From assembly GCA_963556495.2 (NCBI GenBank), contig OY747710.1, positions 3,021,501 through 3,085,500 on the forward strand: DNA of 64,000 bases, read 5' to 3'. Under the pieces are notes generated by a model that was given only the letters and a program-made list of their open reading frames with translations, was not told the origin of the DNA and did not search any database. Positions 12,925 through 25,204 of the stretch are shown one piece after another. The DNA comes from Valencia hispanica (lineage: Eukaryota > Chordata > Actinopteri > Cyprinodontiformes > Valenciidae). Numbering within the stretch: the stretch's first letter is position 1; every line of letters starts with the position of its first letter. Both the position numbers and the translations under genes were made by a program.

Positions 12925-13640
12925 CTCCATCCATCCATCAATTTTCTTCTGCTTATCCGGGGTCGGGTCGCGGGGGCAGCAGCCTAAGCAAAGAGACCCA
13001 GACTTCCCTCTCCCCAGCCACTTGTTCCAGCTCCTCGGGAGGAACCCCAAGGCGCTCCCAGGCCAGCCGAGAAACATAGTCCCTCCAGCGTGTCCTGGGC
13101 CTTCCCCTGGGCCTCCTCCCGGTGAGACGTGCCTGAAACACCTCACCAGGGAGGCGTCCATCCTGACCAGATGCCCGAGCCACCTAAACTGACTCCTCTC
13201 GATGTGGAGAAGCAGCGGCTCTACTCTGAGCCCCCTCCGGATGACTGAGCTTCTCACCCTATCTCTAAGGGAGAGCCCAGACACCCTACGGAGGAAACTC
13301 ATTTCAGCCGCTTGTATCCGTGATCTCGTTCTTTCGGTCACCACCCAGAGTTCGTGACCATAGATGAGGATAGGAACGTAGATCGACCGGTAAATCGAGA
13401 GCTTCGCCTTTCGGCTCAGCTCTCTCTTCACCACGACAGACAGGTACAGCGCCCGCATAACTGCAGATGCCCCACCAATCCATCTATCGATCCCCTGCCC
13501 CATTTTTCCCAAATACTTAAACTCCTCCACTTGGGGAAGGACCTCATCCCCGACCCGGAGAAGGCACCCTACCCTTTTCCGGCTCAAGACCTTGGCCTCG
13601 GATTTGGAGGTGCTGATTCTCATCCCAGCCGCTTTATTGA
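12925..13640 (-). mobile_element. 5'-truncated LINE: reverse-transcriptase C-terminus
   Basis: The minus strand encodes the familiar fish non-LTR C-terminus: STSKSEAKVLSRKRVGC, QVEEFKYLG, KAKLSIYRSIYVPILIYGHE, SFLRRVSGLSLRDRVRSSVI and WLGHLVRM, then after a frameshift near 13.18 kb PRGRPRTRWRDYVSRLAWER. The 3' end finishes in a (TGGA)n tail, seen as CCATCCATCCATC on the plus strand at about 12930. It is a dead copy with no RT active site present. Confidence 0.8.
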
Positions 13641-14844
13641 CGATTCATGCAAATCATCAGATGTATTTTAAATAAACAAATTCATACCCAAATAGGTCAG
13701 ACAGAAAACAGGCTGTGGGTTTAGTTTTCAGAGCTTTCAAAGGAAGAGGAGACATTCTTCACTGAGACTCTGCTGGGATCTTTTATTCTTCTTTAAATTA
13801 TCAACAGTTTCTGATTTTCTCTGTGTTTTTCCAGACGTCAGGGATGGATGTGAACAGCAGCACTGAGGCGATATATGAAAACACACAGGAGCTGAAAAAA
13901 TGTAAGAGATTCCCGGAGAACATCTGGAGTCTCCTGAAGAAAATAGGAATACATGATGAAGCATTGTTGCTTGTTTATTATTTTGTGCCAGAAAAGTATT
14001 TTTATATCCCTCTTCTTTATCCATCCTCTGGACTTTCTTTGTATTTAGTTTGCTTTTCATGTTAAAGATATTACCACCTAGTGGCCTAACATGAGTATTA
14101 CCGTTATGTGAAAATCCTGTGGCGCTCAAATAAATTCTGGCATCCTTTGATCACTACCTGAAAAATAGTGTTGAAACTCCAACTTTATGACCTCAGTGAT
14201 GCCACAAAAATGTAAAATCTTGTACATTTGTATTTATTTACTTCTAATAAAACACTGCTTTGTTATGCATTAACATGCTTTATTTACTTACCTGCAGATT
14301 TCTCTCCCTTTTCATGACTCTGGTTCTTTGCGGGTTTTAGTGCCTTAGAGGCATGGATGTGGGATCATGTTTAAACTTTAACGACCACATTAAAGATGTC
14401 TGGATTTTCTCTTCATATGCAGGGAAGAAAGAAAAAACAAAACTCACCTTCCACCTGTTGTCATTGGGGATCCTTTCCGTCCTGCTGTTGACGAGCATCG
14501 GCATCATTGTCTGGAGTGAGTCTTCTTCACTTAATACTAGATTTGATTAAATGCTTTCAAGCATTTTAAGGGACTCTAGAGTCAGAGAACCTGTTAAATA
14601 TCGGTAAACCTTCGTCTCCTATTCCATGTTTTTATTGCATCAGTTGGTTATTCAGTAAATATTTTTACTGTTCATTCTTCATCAGACTGACTTGTGTTTT
14701 TATGTTGGATAATAACAGGATAAACAATTGATCTGTAGAGCATAATGCTGCTGTGACAATACTCAATGGATCTAATTTAGTTTAATTAGGTTTAGTTTAA
14801 TACACGTCAAGTTAATTTTGTTTTAAATTAAGAAATATTAAGTT

Positions 14845-15135
14845 TAACTCAGGGCTGTACAGCTAGAAGATCCTGGGTTCGAATCCCAGCCTGGGGGCTT
14901 TCTGCATGGAGTTAGCATGTTCTCCCTGTGCAAGCATGCGTTCTCTCCGGGTACTTTGGCTTCCTCTCACAGCACAAAAACATGACTGTTAGGTTAACTG
15001 GTCACTCTAAATAGCCTTTAGATGTGAGTGAGTGTTCATGGTTATCTGTCCTATGATGGACTGGAGACCTGTCCAGGGTGGACTCGTTGGGACGGGTACC
15101 AGCTAATCTGCAACCATGAAAGGATACATGCTTCT
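14845..15135 (+). repeat. tRNA-derived SINE-like repeat
   Basis: A Pol III B-box-like word (GGTTCGAATCC, about 14877) is followed by the widespread fish block with GCATGTTCTCCCTGTGC, GGCTTCCTCTCACAG, ACATGACTGTTAGGTTAA and GGAGACCTGTCCAGGGTGGA. It lies in the TM-stalk intron of copy B. The orientation follows the B box; the exact SINE family is not assigned. Confidence 0.55.
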
Positions 15136-15574
15136 AGATGATAGATGTTCAACTCGTTTCATATTAAATACGACTCAGGTCAACTCAGTTCAGTTCAATT
15201 TATTAAGATCTGATTCATATTATGGACATGACATAAACCCAGGCCAGTTTAAGTAAAAACAAACAGGTTCAGTTCAAACTTAATTTAATTGATGCCAAAT
15301 TACTGTATTCAATCAAAAGTTTCAATCAGGATCACCATCTTCACAGACATCCCAAAAAAAACAAAAAAAACAAATAGCCTGTAAATTTCACAATTAATTT
15401 CAATCAGTGAAAATGGGTCTCATTCAGGCAACCAGCAGATTGTTTACACTGTCATTCATTTGAGGCAGAGGACAACGCCGGCAACAGCAGAGGAAACACC
15501 CTGTAGAATCAGGATGCAGATAGGCAGCCATGCAGACTCACTTCCTGGGGATCTCATAGAGTCGGCCAAAGGCA

Positions 15575-15760
15575 GAAATAAATTAGGCCGCTGCTTAGGG
15601 CCCCAAAACAGGAGGAGGCCTCTCAAAAATGCATTATTTTCACAAAGACCATATATCTAAAATAATCTAAAATATTTGTTTATTGAGAATGAGAATATTG
15701 TTAGATTTGGTTTAAGCAAAGATAAATGTAAATGTTTTCAGTTTCTTAAAATGAATGATT
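15575..15760. repeat. Dispersed repeat, copy 1 (GGGCCCC-start type)
   Basis: It begins near CTTAGGGCCCC and runs into an AT-rich part with GAGAATGAGAATATTGTTAGAT. The same succession is seen at about 25405-25560 (TTAGGGCCCC, then GAGAATATGAATGTTGTTAAAT). Both copies lie in introns of copy B. It is probably a fragment of a DNA transposon. Confidence 0.4.
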
Positions 15761-16389
15761 TAATGGAATTGGTAAGTTAACCAATTCATGTCCTGTTTCC
15801 GGTTGTTTAAAGTGAGCATTGACAGGATGAAGCATGAGGAAATGGTGAAACACCTGGATAAAGAAAAAAGACATCTGGAAATTAAAAAAAACATTCTGGA
15901 GGACGTGACTGAGCAGCTGATCAGCGAGCGGGACGACCTGAAGAGGGGGCTGGATGTCATCCTGATGTACGACAACTTCCCAGTCAACAAATTCTGCCCA
16001 GACAAAAGTGAGTGCTCCACCATGATGATGATTTCAGACATTTAAGGATTATATTTTATAAATCTATGATATTATTCATTATTTTTTGTGTTAAATATCT
16101 CTGACATTCCACCCAATGTTTCACATGTTATTTCTTATCTGTGATATTTGGAAGAAAAAAACTCTATGATTGGATTATAATCCTTATGAATGGCAGCTCT
16201 GCTATAATGATCAGGACTCTTGTCGTTGACAGGAAATATTTCAGCGAGCATCTAAAGTCAACTTACTGGAATCCAGATATTGTTCTGTTATGAGTACATC
16301 AGTTAACCTTTCACTGTCCTCATAATGCAGGAAATAATCTTAATAAACCATTTTTGCAAATCTTAGACACACAGATCTATTAATAAGAG

Positions 16390-17525
16390 AATGACATTTG
16401 TTTAAATTGTACAACATTAAAACTTATCTCAGTAATTCAGAATCTAATCAAAAGGTTTTTTATTTCATTGATTTACAACTAAAAGTTCAACACATAGATT
16501 TATTGCATGCAGTAATATATTTTCCATTGATTTGATGATTGTGGCTTACAGCTAAAACAAAATTGGTATTTCTCAGAGTAATAGAATATTAAATGTTTCA
16601 GCAGACACTGATTGACAACACTCCACACGCTATAAAAGCTTATGGTTTAGAGAGCTAGCTTGTACAGAGCGCTGCACACGGGCATACTATTTGAAAATTG
16701 AGTGGAAGGAAAAACTGTGGTAGATACGGGGCAAAAGCAACAGGGATTAACTGCACGTTTGACAGGATGGTGAAGCAAAGTCCACTCACGAGTTTAAACG
16801 AGATTCAAAAGAAAAGAACTGAGACTAAAGTCAGCGCATCAAGATCAGATGAATCCTGCACATGGGCTACAAGTGTGTCAGATGGACTGAGGAGAAAAAG
16901 GCCTGTGGCTCAGTGGTCCCATGTCCTCTTTTCAGATAATTAAAAGGTTTCATCTAATTTGAAAAGCAACGTTTCAGATTCTGGGAAAACAGAGGAGAGG
17001 TCAGAAATCCAAGTTTCTGAAGGTCCAGAGAGCAGTTTCCAGAGTCAGTGATGATCGGCAGTATCATGTCATCCGCTGGTTCTGGTCCACTGGGTTGTCT
17101 GAAGTCCACAGTCAATGCAGCCATCTACCGGGACATCTTAGAGCAGTTCCTGATTCTTTCTGCTGACAAGCTTACTGAAGATGCTGATTTAATTTTCAAG
17201 CTTCACTTGGTCCTGACCCACACACCCAGAGGTGCCACAAGCCGGTCCAATGACCAGAATGGTACTGGGCTTGATTGACCAGCCTGCAGGCCTGACCAGA
17301 ACCTCATACAGAAGCTACGGAGGGTTGACAAGAGGAAGATGAGAGACACCAGAACCAATGAAGGTCTCTATAAAAACAACCTGGACGTCCAGAACCTCAG
17401 CAGAACTGCAGGCTGATCTCCTCCATGCCACGCTGCATTGATGCAGGAATTCATCCAAAAGGAGCCCAAACCAAGTACCAAGTGTAGATACTGTACAGTA
17501 CATGGATAAATGGTCCAGATTTCTG
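16390..17525 (+). mobile_element. Decayed Tc1-like transposon
   Basis: Despite stops and frameshifts the body follows a Tc1-type transposase gene: an N-terminal part near 16700-16800, ACATGGGCTACAAGTGT, GCTCAGTGGTCCCATGTCCT, TCATCCGCTGGTTCTGGTCC, ACAAGAGGAAGATGAGAGAC, and a CATGCCACGCTGCATTGATGC end. The TTTCTCAGAGTAATAGAATATT word at about 16570 is typical of the terminal region of these elements. No intact transposase remains. It sits in the E3-E4 intron of copy B. Confidence 0.65.
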
Positions 17526-17559
17526 TAATAAAATTCCGTTCTTATTGGTTTATAAATTT

Positions 17560-17884
17560 ATAAACCTGTGCTATCGTCCCCCTAGCCAAATCGGATTTTA
17601 TTTTACAATTTTCTGAATTTCTGGCTGATGTATTTTCTAAGCATGATCAGGTTCTGATTTTGCGTGACTTTAATATTCATGTATGTTGCTCGGGTAAGCC
17701 TCTTGTGTCTGATTTTGTGAATCTATTGGACTCTTTTGGACTGAATCAGTTGGTGGATGCTCCTACCCATGGTCACTCTCACATTCTTGATCTTTTGTTG
17801 TCCCACGAAGTTGTTGTCTTTAACTTACGTGTTGATGATAATGACCTGAGTCAGATAGAGGGGCATAGTGGATTTGTTCTGTAA
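17560..17884 (+). mobile_element. L2-type LINE fragment: endonuclease domain
   Basis: The open part encodes RDFNIHVC, DSFGLNQLVDAPTHGHSHIL and DLLLSH, the APE-endonuclease motifs of L2/CR1-like elements (GDFNxH, then THxxGHxLDLV). A YRPPS-like word lies just upstream in another frame. It stops immediately before the gypsy element, and a matching LINE RT begins beyond it at about 23.1 kb, so both may be halves of one interrupted element. Confidence 0.65.
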
Positions 17885-17929
17885 ATACAGTTTTTGTGAT
17901 CAGTCAGTGTGATTTTTACGCACAGTAAA

Positions 17930-19000
17930 ATGGCTAGTGTGGAACAATTTGTGGAAAAATGTTCAAGAGAGCAATTAATGAAAATAGCTGAATATTATAA
18001 AATTGATGTGGGTGATAAACGCCAAAAGGAAAACGTGAAAGCAACCTTTTAAAGCAAATTTGTTTGAAAAGAAGATTTTGGATGAGATTCCATCCGTTTC
18101 AACTGCGTCCCCTCCAGTTTCTTCCGGGTTATCGTTTGAACAGCAAAAGGAGTTGTTGTTGTTGTTGCAAATGGAACATGATAAACTTAAACTGGAGAAG
18201 GAAGTAGTGTTGGAAAAGATGCGTCATGAATTAGAATACACTATGGTTGAAGTGGAGAAAACCAGGTTACAGCTGATAAGAGGGAAAATTGTCAGCTGGT
18301 TTAACTGATTCTAGAAATGCTGACCCAGATGGGGATTCAACGCTATGTTTTGATGTCCTGGGTAATCTAAAATTGTTCCCAACATTTCCAGAACGAGAGA
18401 GAGTGTTTTTTCATGTTTGAGCATGTTGCTGACGCACGCAGGTGGCCTGAATCTGCACAAACCTTGCTTAAGTGCGCACTCACTGGTAGAGCACAGGAGG
18501 CGTATTCAGCTTGGAGTGATTCTGATAGTCGTGATTGCGCTTTAGTGAAGGCAGCTGTCTTGAAGGCATACGAGTTGGTTCCGGAGTCTTACCGACAGCG
18601 GTTTACAACCTGGAAAAGAGGAACAAATCAAAGCTATCTTGAGTTTGCACATGATTTAACAGCACATTTTTCACGGTGGTGTTCAGCTTCTGGTGTGGAG
18701 GACTTTTCCGCACTGTCTGATCTCATTGTGCTGGAACAATTTAAAAACAGTGCCTGAATGTGTTGCTACATACATTAGTAAGCAAAAACAGCAGCTGAAG
18801 CCGCAGCACTCGCTGTTGATTATGTATTGACGCATAAGAGTAGGCTGCGTTTGCAATTAACCAGAACTTTGTTAAGCCTGATCCACAGGTTACATCCCGA
18901 CTTTGTAACCTTACTTCTCAAAAAGTGCGTGATGCCGGAAAAATCTGTAATTACTGTCATCATTATGGACAATGGAAAGCAGACTGTCGCTTGCTGAAAA
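17930..19000 (+). pseudogene. gag region of the Gmr1-type element
   Basis: The first frame MASVEQFVEKCSREQLMK stops at TAA 18050-18052. Further gag pieces follow in other frames: a coiled, charged segment at 18060-18308, and a SCAN-like capsid segment at 18413-18757 with ALTGRAQEAYSAW and YRQRFTTWKRGTNQSYLEF. The nucleocapsid end reads CNYCHHYGQWKADC, in which the knuckle His is replaced by Gln. At least two frame breaks, so no functional product is expected. Confidence 0.7.
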
Positions 19001-19146
19001 TAAAATCTAAATCTGTTGCTGCATTAAAAGGTGCTGGTTTAGCTGCACCTCTTCACAAGGTCGCTGGGATTGATTGCTGTCCTGACTCTAAAGCTGATTC
19101 TGGTACTTTTGGTTTGAAGTCATATCAGCCTTTTAGTAAGACAGGT

Positions 19147-22100
19147 TATGTATTTAGTCGGCAGTGGGAAAAAGGTGCGCGTAAAAACTCTGCGGGACAC
19201 CGGTGCATTTGATTCCTTTTTTGGCCACGCAGGGGTGCTGCCTTGGTCTCAACACTCTGACACTGGCTGTTCAATTCCAGTAAGAGGACTTTGCTTGAAA
19301 GTTTTGTTTGTACCTCTTCATAAAGTGTTTTTCTCATACCCTTTGTTTCAGGTTGATACAACACTTGCTGTTCGTCCTGAGCTACCCATTAAAGGTGTCC
19401 ATCATTTTAGGTAATAACCTCGCTGGTGCGCGATTGTGGGCTGATGTTCCCCCTCCTTTTGTGGTTGCACCAGAGCCTCTGTTCAGCCAGGTACCAGATG
19501 CAAATCAACAAGAGTTTCCTGAAGTTTTCACCTCTCGTGCAGTAACTCGTGCCATGGCTCAGGCAGAGCTTTCTGATATGGTTTTATGTAGGAAAACTGC
19601 CACAGAACAGTTTTGTTTGCCTCTGTCTGATTTCCCTATGTTGTCACGTAGTGAATTGATCAGAGCAAAGATTAGACTCTGACCTAAAACCATTATTTTA
19701 ACAAGTTCGACCTATTGAGCAATTCCAGGACAGCAGTTCTGGTTATTTTCTCCTTGACTCCCTTTTGGTGAGAAAATGGTCACAACATGGTGAGGAGTTT
19801 GTGGGTAGGTGTATTGTACAGATAGTGTTACCATCCAAATTGCGACACTCTGTGTTGAAAGTTGCACATGACGAGTCTGGTCATCCAGGGGTGAAGAAAA
19901 GCTACGATAGACTTCTTAGATACTACTTTAGGCCTCGGATGAAAAAAGACATATCTGCCTATATTAAAACCTGTCATACTTGTCAACTAATTGGCAAACC
20001 AATTTAGTCTGTAGAACCTGCTCCATTGTGTCCCATTCCGGTTGTTAATTAACCTTTTGAGCATCTTGTAGTAGATTGTGTGGGTCCTCTGCTGAAATCA
20101 AAATCTGGGTCTTGTTTGTTGACAGTGATGTGCTTCAACACTCGTTATCCTGCTGCCTTTCCTCTTTGCAGCATATCTGCACGGTCCGTGACACGTGCTC
20201 TTTCTCAGTTTATTTGTGTTTGGCATCCCAAGAGTCAGTCATTCAATCAGGGTTCTAATTTCTCTTCAAAACTGTTTTCTCAAGTGGTGAAGCAGCTTCG
20301 CATCAAGCACAATCAGTCATCGGCCTATCATGCTCAGTCAGGGTGCGTTAGAGCGCTTTCACCAGACATTGAAATCACTTTTGCGTGCATTTTGCACACA
20401 GATGGACAAAGATTGGGAAGAAGGATTGCCCTGGTTGATGTTGGCTGCCAGAGAAGTAACGCAGGAGAGCACTGGATTAAGTCCAAACTACTTGGTGTTT
20501 GCTCACAAAGTTTGTGGGCCTCTGGAGGCACTGTCAACTGATTGGAAAGATAAAGATCCTCCGGTTAATATGTTGGACTTTGTAAACGGCTTTTGGCAGA
20601 GACTGTATGTAGCCGGGGAGATGGCAATCAAAAACTTGACATCTGCTCAGAGAAAGATGAAATCCTGGTTTGATCCTCATGCAGACCACCGTGTTTATCG
20701 TCCAGGAGATCAAGTGTTAGTCTTACTCACTGTAGTGAACTCTCCTTTCAAAGCAAAGTTCACTGGGCCTCATACTGTGGTTGAGCAAGTGTCTGATTTA
20801 AATTATATTATCTCAACACCTGATCGCAAAAAGAAAACTCAACTCTGTCATGTGAATTTGTTAAAGCCAATCTTTGAACGTGTTTCCTTAAGGGTGGATG
20901 GTGGTGCAGCTTGTGTGGTTTCTTCTGTGCCAGTTTGTGAGTCGGAGCCTGAGTTTGAGTTTTTAGAACTGTCAAACTCATTGTTACATGGTCGTCTAAA
21001 AAATTCAGATTGTCTGCGTTGTTTAAATGAGTTGCTGTCACTTCTTCCTGAGGAACGCTACTCACAGCTACGTGATCTGATCATGGCATTTCCTGGGCTG
21101 TTTGACCTTCCAAGTTGCACTCATCTTATTAAACATTACATTGACGTTGGTGAGGCGAACCCAATACGTCAAAGGTTTTATCGTGTCAATGCAGAGAAGC
21201 AAAGGTTGTTGGATGCAGAGATTAAATATATGTTGAAACATGATATTGCCAAACCTTCTTCATCAAGTTGGGCATCTCCATGTTTGCTGGTTCCAAAACA
21301 AGACAACACGCTTCGTTTCTGCACTGATTTTCGAAAAGTGAACTCCGTGACCAAACCTGATTCCTTTACTCTTCCTAGGATGGAGAACTGTGTTGACCAG
21401 GTTGGATCAGCAACCTTTGTCAGTAAGTTTGATCTTTTAAAAGGTTACTGGCAGGTGCCGCTTACTGAGCGAGCTCAAGAAATTGCTGCATTTGTGACTC
21501 CTTCTGGGTTATATTCCTACATGGTTATGCATTTTGGTTTGTGCAATGCACTAGCAACATTCCAGCGCTTAATGAACAGGGTTGTTGGGGACATGCAAGG
21601 TTGCGCAGTTTATTTGGATGATGTGGTGGTGTATTCTGACACCTGGGACACCCATTTGATGCGTGTAAAGGAACTGTTTACCCGTTTGGTGGAGGCAAAC
21701 CTCATGGTAAGTCTTGGAAAGTGTGAATTTGCTCAAGCAACTGTGACCTAATTGGGCAGGGTCAAGTGCGGCCTGTGAAAGCCAAAGTGGAGGCAGTTTA
21801 TCAGTTTCCTGTACCAACAACTAAAAAAGAACTGATACGTTTCCTTGGTTTGGTGGGATATTACCGCAGTTTCTGCCGTAATATTTCCACAGTTGTCACC
21901 TCTTACCGATCTTTTGAAAGGAAACAGCAAGTTCCTTTGGTCTTCAGTGTCAGGAGGCTTTCGACCTGGTGAAGACTCTTTTGTGTTCTGCACCTGTTCT
22001 TTTGGCACCACAATTTGAACAGCCTTTAAAAATGTATGTGGACGCAAGTCATGTGGGTGCCGGTGCTGTATTTGTGCAGGATGATGATTTGGGAGTGGAG

Positions 22101-22380
22101 CGACCAATTAGTTTCTTTTTCAGAAAGTTTAACAATCATCAAGTGAACTATTCTGTAATAGAAAAGGAAACATTGGCTCTAATTTTGGCATTGAAACATT
22201 TTGATATGCGTCTCTGGCAGCACAAGATTAGTGGTCTACACTGATCATAATCCGCTGACCTTTTTAACTCACTGCAGTGCCCAAATCAGACTCATTCACT
22301 GGTCTTTGTTTCTCATTGGATATTCGTTTTGTAAAAAGAACTGATAACATGGTGGCAGATGCCCTTTCATGTGCTTTTTC
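19147..22380 (+). pseudogene. pol region (PR-IN-RT-RH) of the Gmr1-type element
   Basis: The protease motif TLRDTGAFDSF opens the region. Integrase shows HDESGHPGVKKSYDRLLRYY and CHTCQ (H2C2), VVDCVGPL, and QGALERFHQTLKS with the catalytic Glu. The longest frame, 20330-21751 (473 codons), joins the integrase end to RT: PIRQRFYRVNAEKQRL, WASPCLLVPKQD, FCTDFRKVN and CAVYLDDVVVYS. RNase H follows in a new frame (MYVDASHVGAGAVF, then VYTDHNPLTF). Stops near 20006 and 21750 interrupt the polyprotein. Confidence 0.75.
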
Positions 22381-22612
22381 AATTTAAGTTTGTTTAGGCC
22401 TCTTGTGTAGTTTTGTCTTCCTGACTGGTTCTTTGGTCTCTTAAATTGCTTCCATGGTGCACTGGTTGCTGGGGCTAAGGACTAGAGAGGTTGGTTTTTA
22501 ATAAATACACAGGTTGGTATGTTTTTTATTTATTTATTTTGTTTTTAAATAAGTTTGTATTTTAATTGAAATCAAGATTCCTTTTGGGAACCTGATTTTT
22601 GTCAGGGGAGGT

Positions 22613-22920
22613 GTGATGGCCTGCTCAATAATCCTGTGTTTCAGGTTCATGCTTCAGTGTTGGGAGCCGACCATCGACTGATTGGGAACACCTGGGGCCA
22701 GTGTGATCTTCCCCTATATAACATCCTCTCCACCTTCACTTCAGGGGAGAGCTTCTCTTCCCTGCAGACTCATTTGCTTTGTGTCTTGCTTGGTGTGGGA
22801 GCCTTGCTCCCCACTCTTGGTTGCTCTTTTGTTTTATAGTATTCTAATAAATTCTTTAACTTGCTTTAAGTATGTCGTCTCACCCTTATTTTTTGTCATG
22901 GCTCTGAGCCAGGTCATGAC
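22613..22920 (+). repeat. 3' LTR of the Gmr1-type element
   Basis: It starts TGTGATGGCC directly after the purine tract and ends GGTCATGACA, giving the canonical TG...CA borders over 308 bp. It contains a TATA-like CTATATAA near 22714 and AATAAA near 22846. No matching second LTR is seen upstream of gag. Confidence 0.65.
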
Positions 22921-23106
22921 ACCTCATTTGCATTATTACAATGACCGTACACGACAGCCAAAATATCGCATCAGATCTCGCAAGACAATAATGCCTTCAG
23001 AAATAAGTTGTCAGAGGAGCTCTGTGTTTATTTTTTTCAACTTTACTTTTTTAGAAGGGTCTGAAATACTATAATAGAGCGTGGGTATCCAAGATAATAC
23101 TAGGTT

Positions 23107-24560
23107 ATGACTCCTTTAAAAGTTTTAGATCTCCTCCAATCTGACTTCCGTCCTTTTCACAATACTGAGACCGCTCTTCTCCGTGTTTTTAATGATATTT
23201 TACTGGCAACCGACTCTGGTTATGTTCTTCTGATGCTGCTAGATCTTTCTGCAGCCTTTGACACCGTGGACCATGAGATTCTGCTGACCCGCTTAAACCT
23301 TTTGGTAGGCATACAAGGAACTGCTCTTGAGTGGTTTAAATCCTACTTCAAGAATAGAAGTTTCATTGTCAGGTTGGGAGAGTTTGTTTCTGAGGCGTCG
23401 GCTCTGCGCTGTGGTGTTCTTCAGGGGTCTATCCTCGGTCCTCTCCGTTTTAACTTATATATTTTGCCCTTAGCTGCTATTTTTCGACGGCACTCTTTTC
23501 ATTATCACTTGTATGCCGACGACTGTCAGCTCTACCTTTCGCTAAAATCCCTGGACCCTGTGAAACCTCTTATTGATTGTTTGGAAGATGTTAAGGCCTG
23601 GCTATCTGTTAACTTTCTTCATTTAAATGAGTCAAAGTTGGAGGCGATTCTTTTTACCCCTAATACGTCCTCGATTCCGAAACCTATTCTCTCACCTTGT
23701 CTCACGGCCCTGTTGAAATCCACCATTTCAAATCTCGGGGTAAAAATGGACCCTTTATTACAGATCGATGCAGACATAAACCAGATAGTAAGGTCCTGTT
23801 TCTTCCAGCTTCGTCGGTTGTCCAAACTCAAGCCGTTTGTGAGGAAGCAGGACTTACACTCTGTGGTACATGCATTTGTGAACTCTCGTCTGGACTACGC
23901 AAATTCTATTTTATTCGGGGTATCAGGTTCTTCTATTAGGTGCCTCCAGCTTGTACAGAATGCCGCTGCCCGCTTTCTGACAGGGACAGCCAGGACAGAA
24001 CACATTACCCCTGTGTTGGGTCGGCTTCATTGGCTTCCGATTCGTTATCGTATTCAATACAGAATTCTTTTACTAGTTTACAAATCTCTCCATGCGCTTG
24101 CCCCGCAACATCTGTCTGATTTGCTTTCCCTCTATGTCCCAGGGCGAACTCTTAGATCGGCGGACCAACATTTGCTATCAGTCCCATCCGCCCGGTCAAG
24201 AGCCCAGCTCCAAAACTGGGGAACAAACTTCCCTTACACTCAGCACCCTCTCTTCACTCTTTTAAATCTTTATTAAAAACATATTATTTTATAGCTTTCA
24301 ATCCAATATACTCTGTCTGTCTTCTTGCATTTGTTTTCGTTTGAGTTTTATTTTGATTTTACTTTGTTTTATCTCTGTTTTTAACTTAGTTTTAGTCTCA
24401 TTTCGGTCCGGCTTGTTTTACTTTTTTATTGTTTTATTATCTTAGTTTAAAATTGGTTTTGTCTGTGTGAATCTTTATCTGCTGGTTCTGCCTTGTTCAG
24501 CACTTTGGTCAGCTTGATGCCGTTTGTAAATGTGCATTATAAATAAATTGGTATGGTTTT
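23107..24560 (+). mobile_element. L2-type LINE: reverse transcriptase and 3' end
   Basis: A 389-codon frame begins inside RT. Motifs: [48 protein letters not shown] and YADDCQLYLSL (catalytic YADD), then the thumb and C-terminal part SRLDYANSILFG, LQLVQNAAARFLTGT and HWLPIRYRIQYRILLL. The 3' UTR ends near 24550 with CACTTTGGTCAGC and TATAAATAAATTGG, typical of L2 tails. The 5' part is missing here; endonuclease sequence of the same kind lies at 17.56-17.88 kb on the other side of the gypsy insertion. Confidence 0.8.
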
Positions 24561-25204
24561 AAATTATATTCAAATTTCCTGGGAGGGATCATTTTATTTT
24601 CCATAATCTGTTATGCTAAATAATCAAAAAGAACAGAAATTAACACTCCAAATATATCACCCTGGGGAATTATTCTTTATCAGTGTCACTTTTTTTTTTT
24701 TACTGAATTACAGTAAAAATGTAAATGTTGATTGTAATGGGATTGTGATTTTTCTGAGATGCTCCTGTAAGTAGAGTCTACACACAGAATTCATGAATAT
24801 TCAAGATTTAAATGTAAAATAAAGAGCCTCACTTCTCCTTGTTGCCTCGTCCTGTTCTGCTTCTTTTATTCCATGCCTGCAGAGTGTCTGCCATGCCAGT
24901 CGAGTTGGATGAGCTTCCTGGAAAAGTGTGGCATCTTTTATAACCAAAGTTCTGGTCAGAATGCCTGGAAAGGGAGCCTTCTGTACTGTAAGAACGCATC
25001 TGCTGATCTGGTTTTTATCAATGATGAACAGGTGAGCTTTCACAACCACAACCTCAGCTTTTCAGACTGGCATTAAAAATAGAAACTTTTGGGATGGTTT
25101 TGATTTTTCCAGAATCTTGTTAGTAATAATGAGCCAGAATTCTACTCGCTGGGCCAAACTACCAACAACTGGTTCTGGATTGATGGACATAATGAAAGTC
25201 TTGG

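Larger units (their letters stand above)
17930..22920 (+). mobile_element. Ty3/gypsy retrotransposon with Gmr1-type gene order (degraded)
   Basis: The order is gag (from ATG 17930), a zinc-knuckle-like CX2C motif (about 18946), aspartic protease LRDTGA (about 19190), integrase zinc domain and core (19840-20520), then reverse transcriptase (YLDD, about 21610) and RNase H (22020-22380). Integrase before RT is the Copia-like order known for the Gmr1 group of fish gypsy elements. A purine tract AGGGGAGG precedes a 3' LTR at 22613. Damage: stops in gag, H-to-Q in the zinc knuckle, N in place of the middle integrase Asp (FNQGSNF), and a break after RT. No 5' LTR or primer-binding site is visible. 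It is inserted in the E3-E4 intron of copy B in the same orientation. Confidence 0.8.

Noticed and set aside
13354..13671. Plus-strand 105-codon frame
   Set aside because: It is antisense to the LINE reverse transcriptase read convincingly on the minus strand.
14870..14900. A functional tRNA gene
   Set aside because: The B-box word is part of a SINE-like repeat; no A box at the right spacing and no cloverleaf could be drawn.
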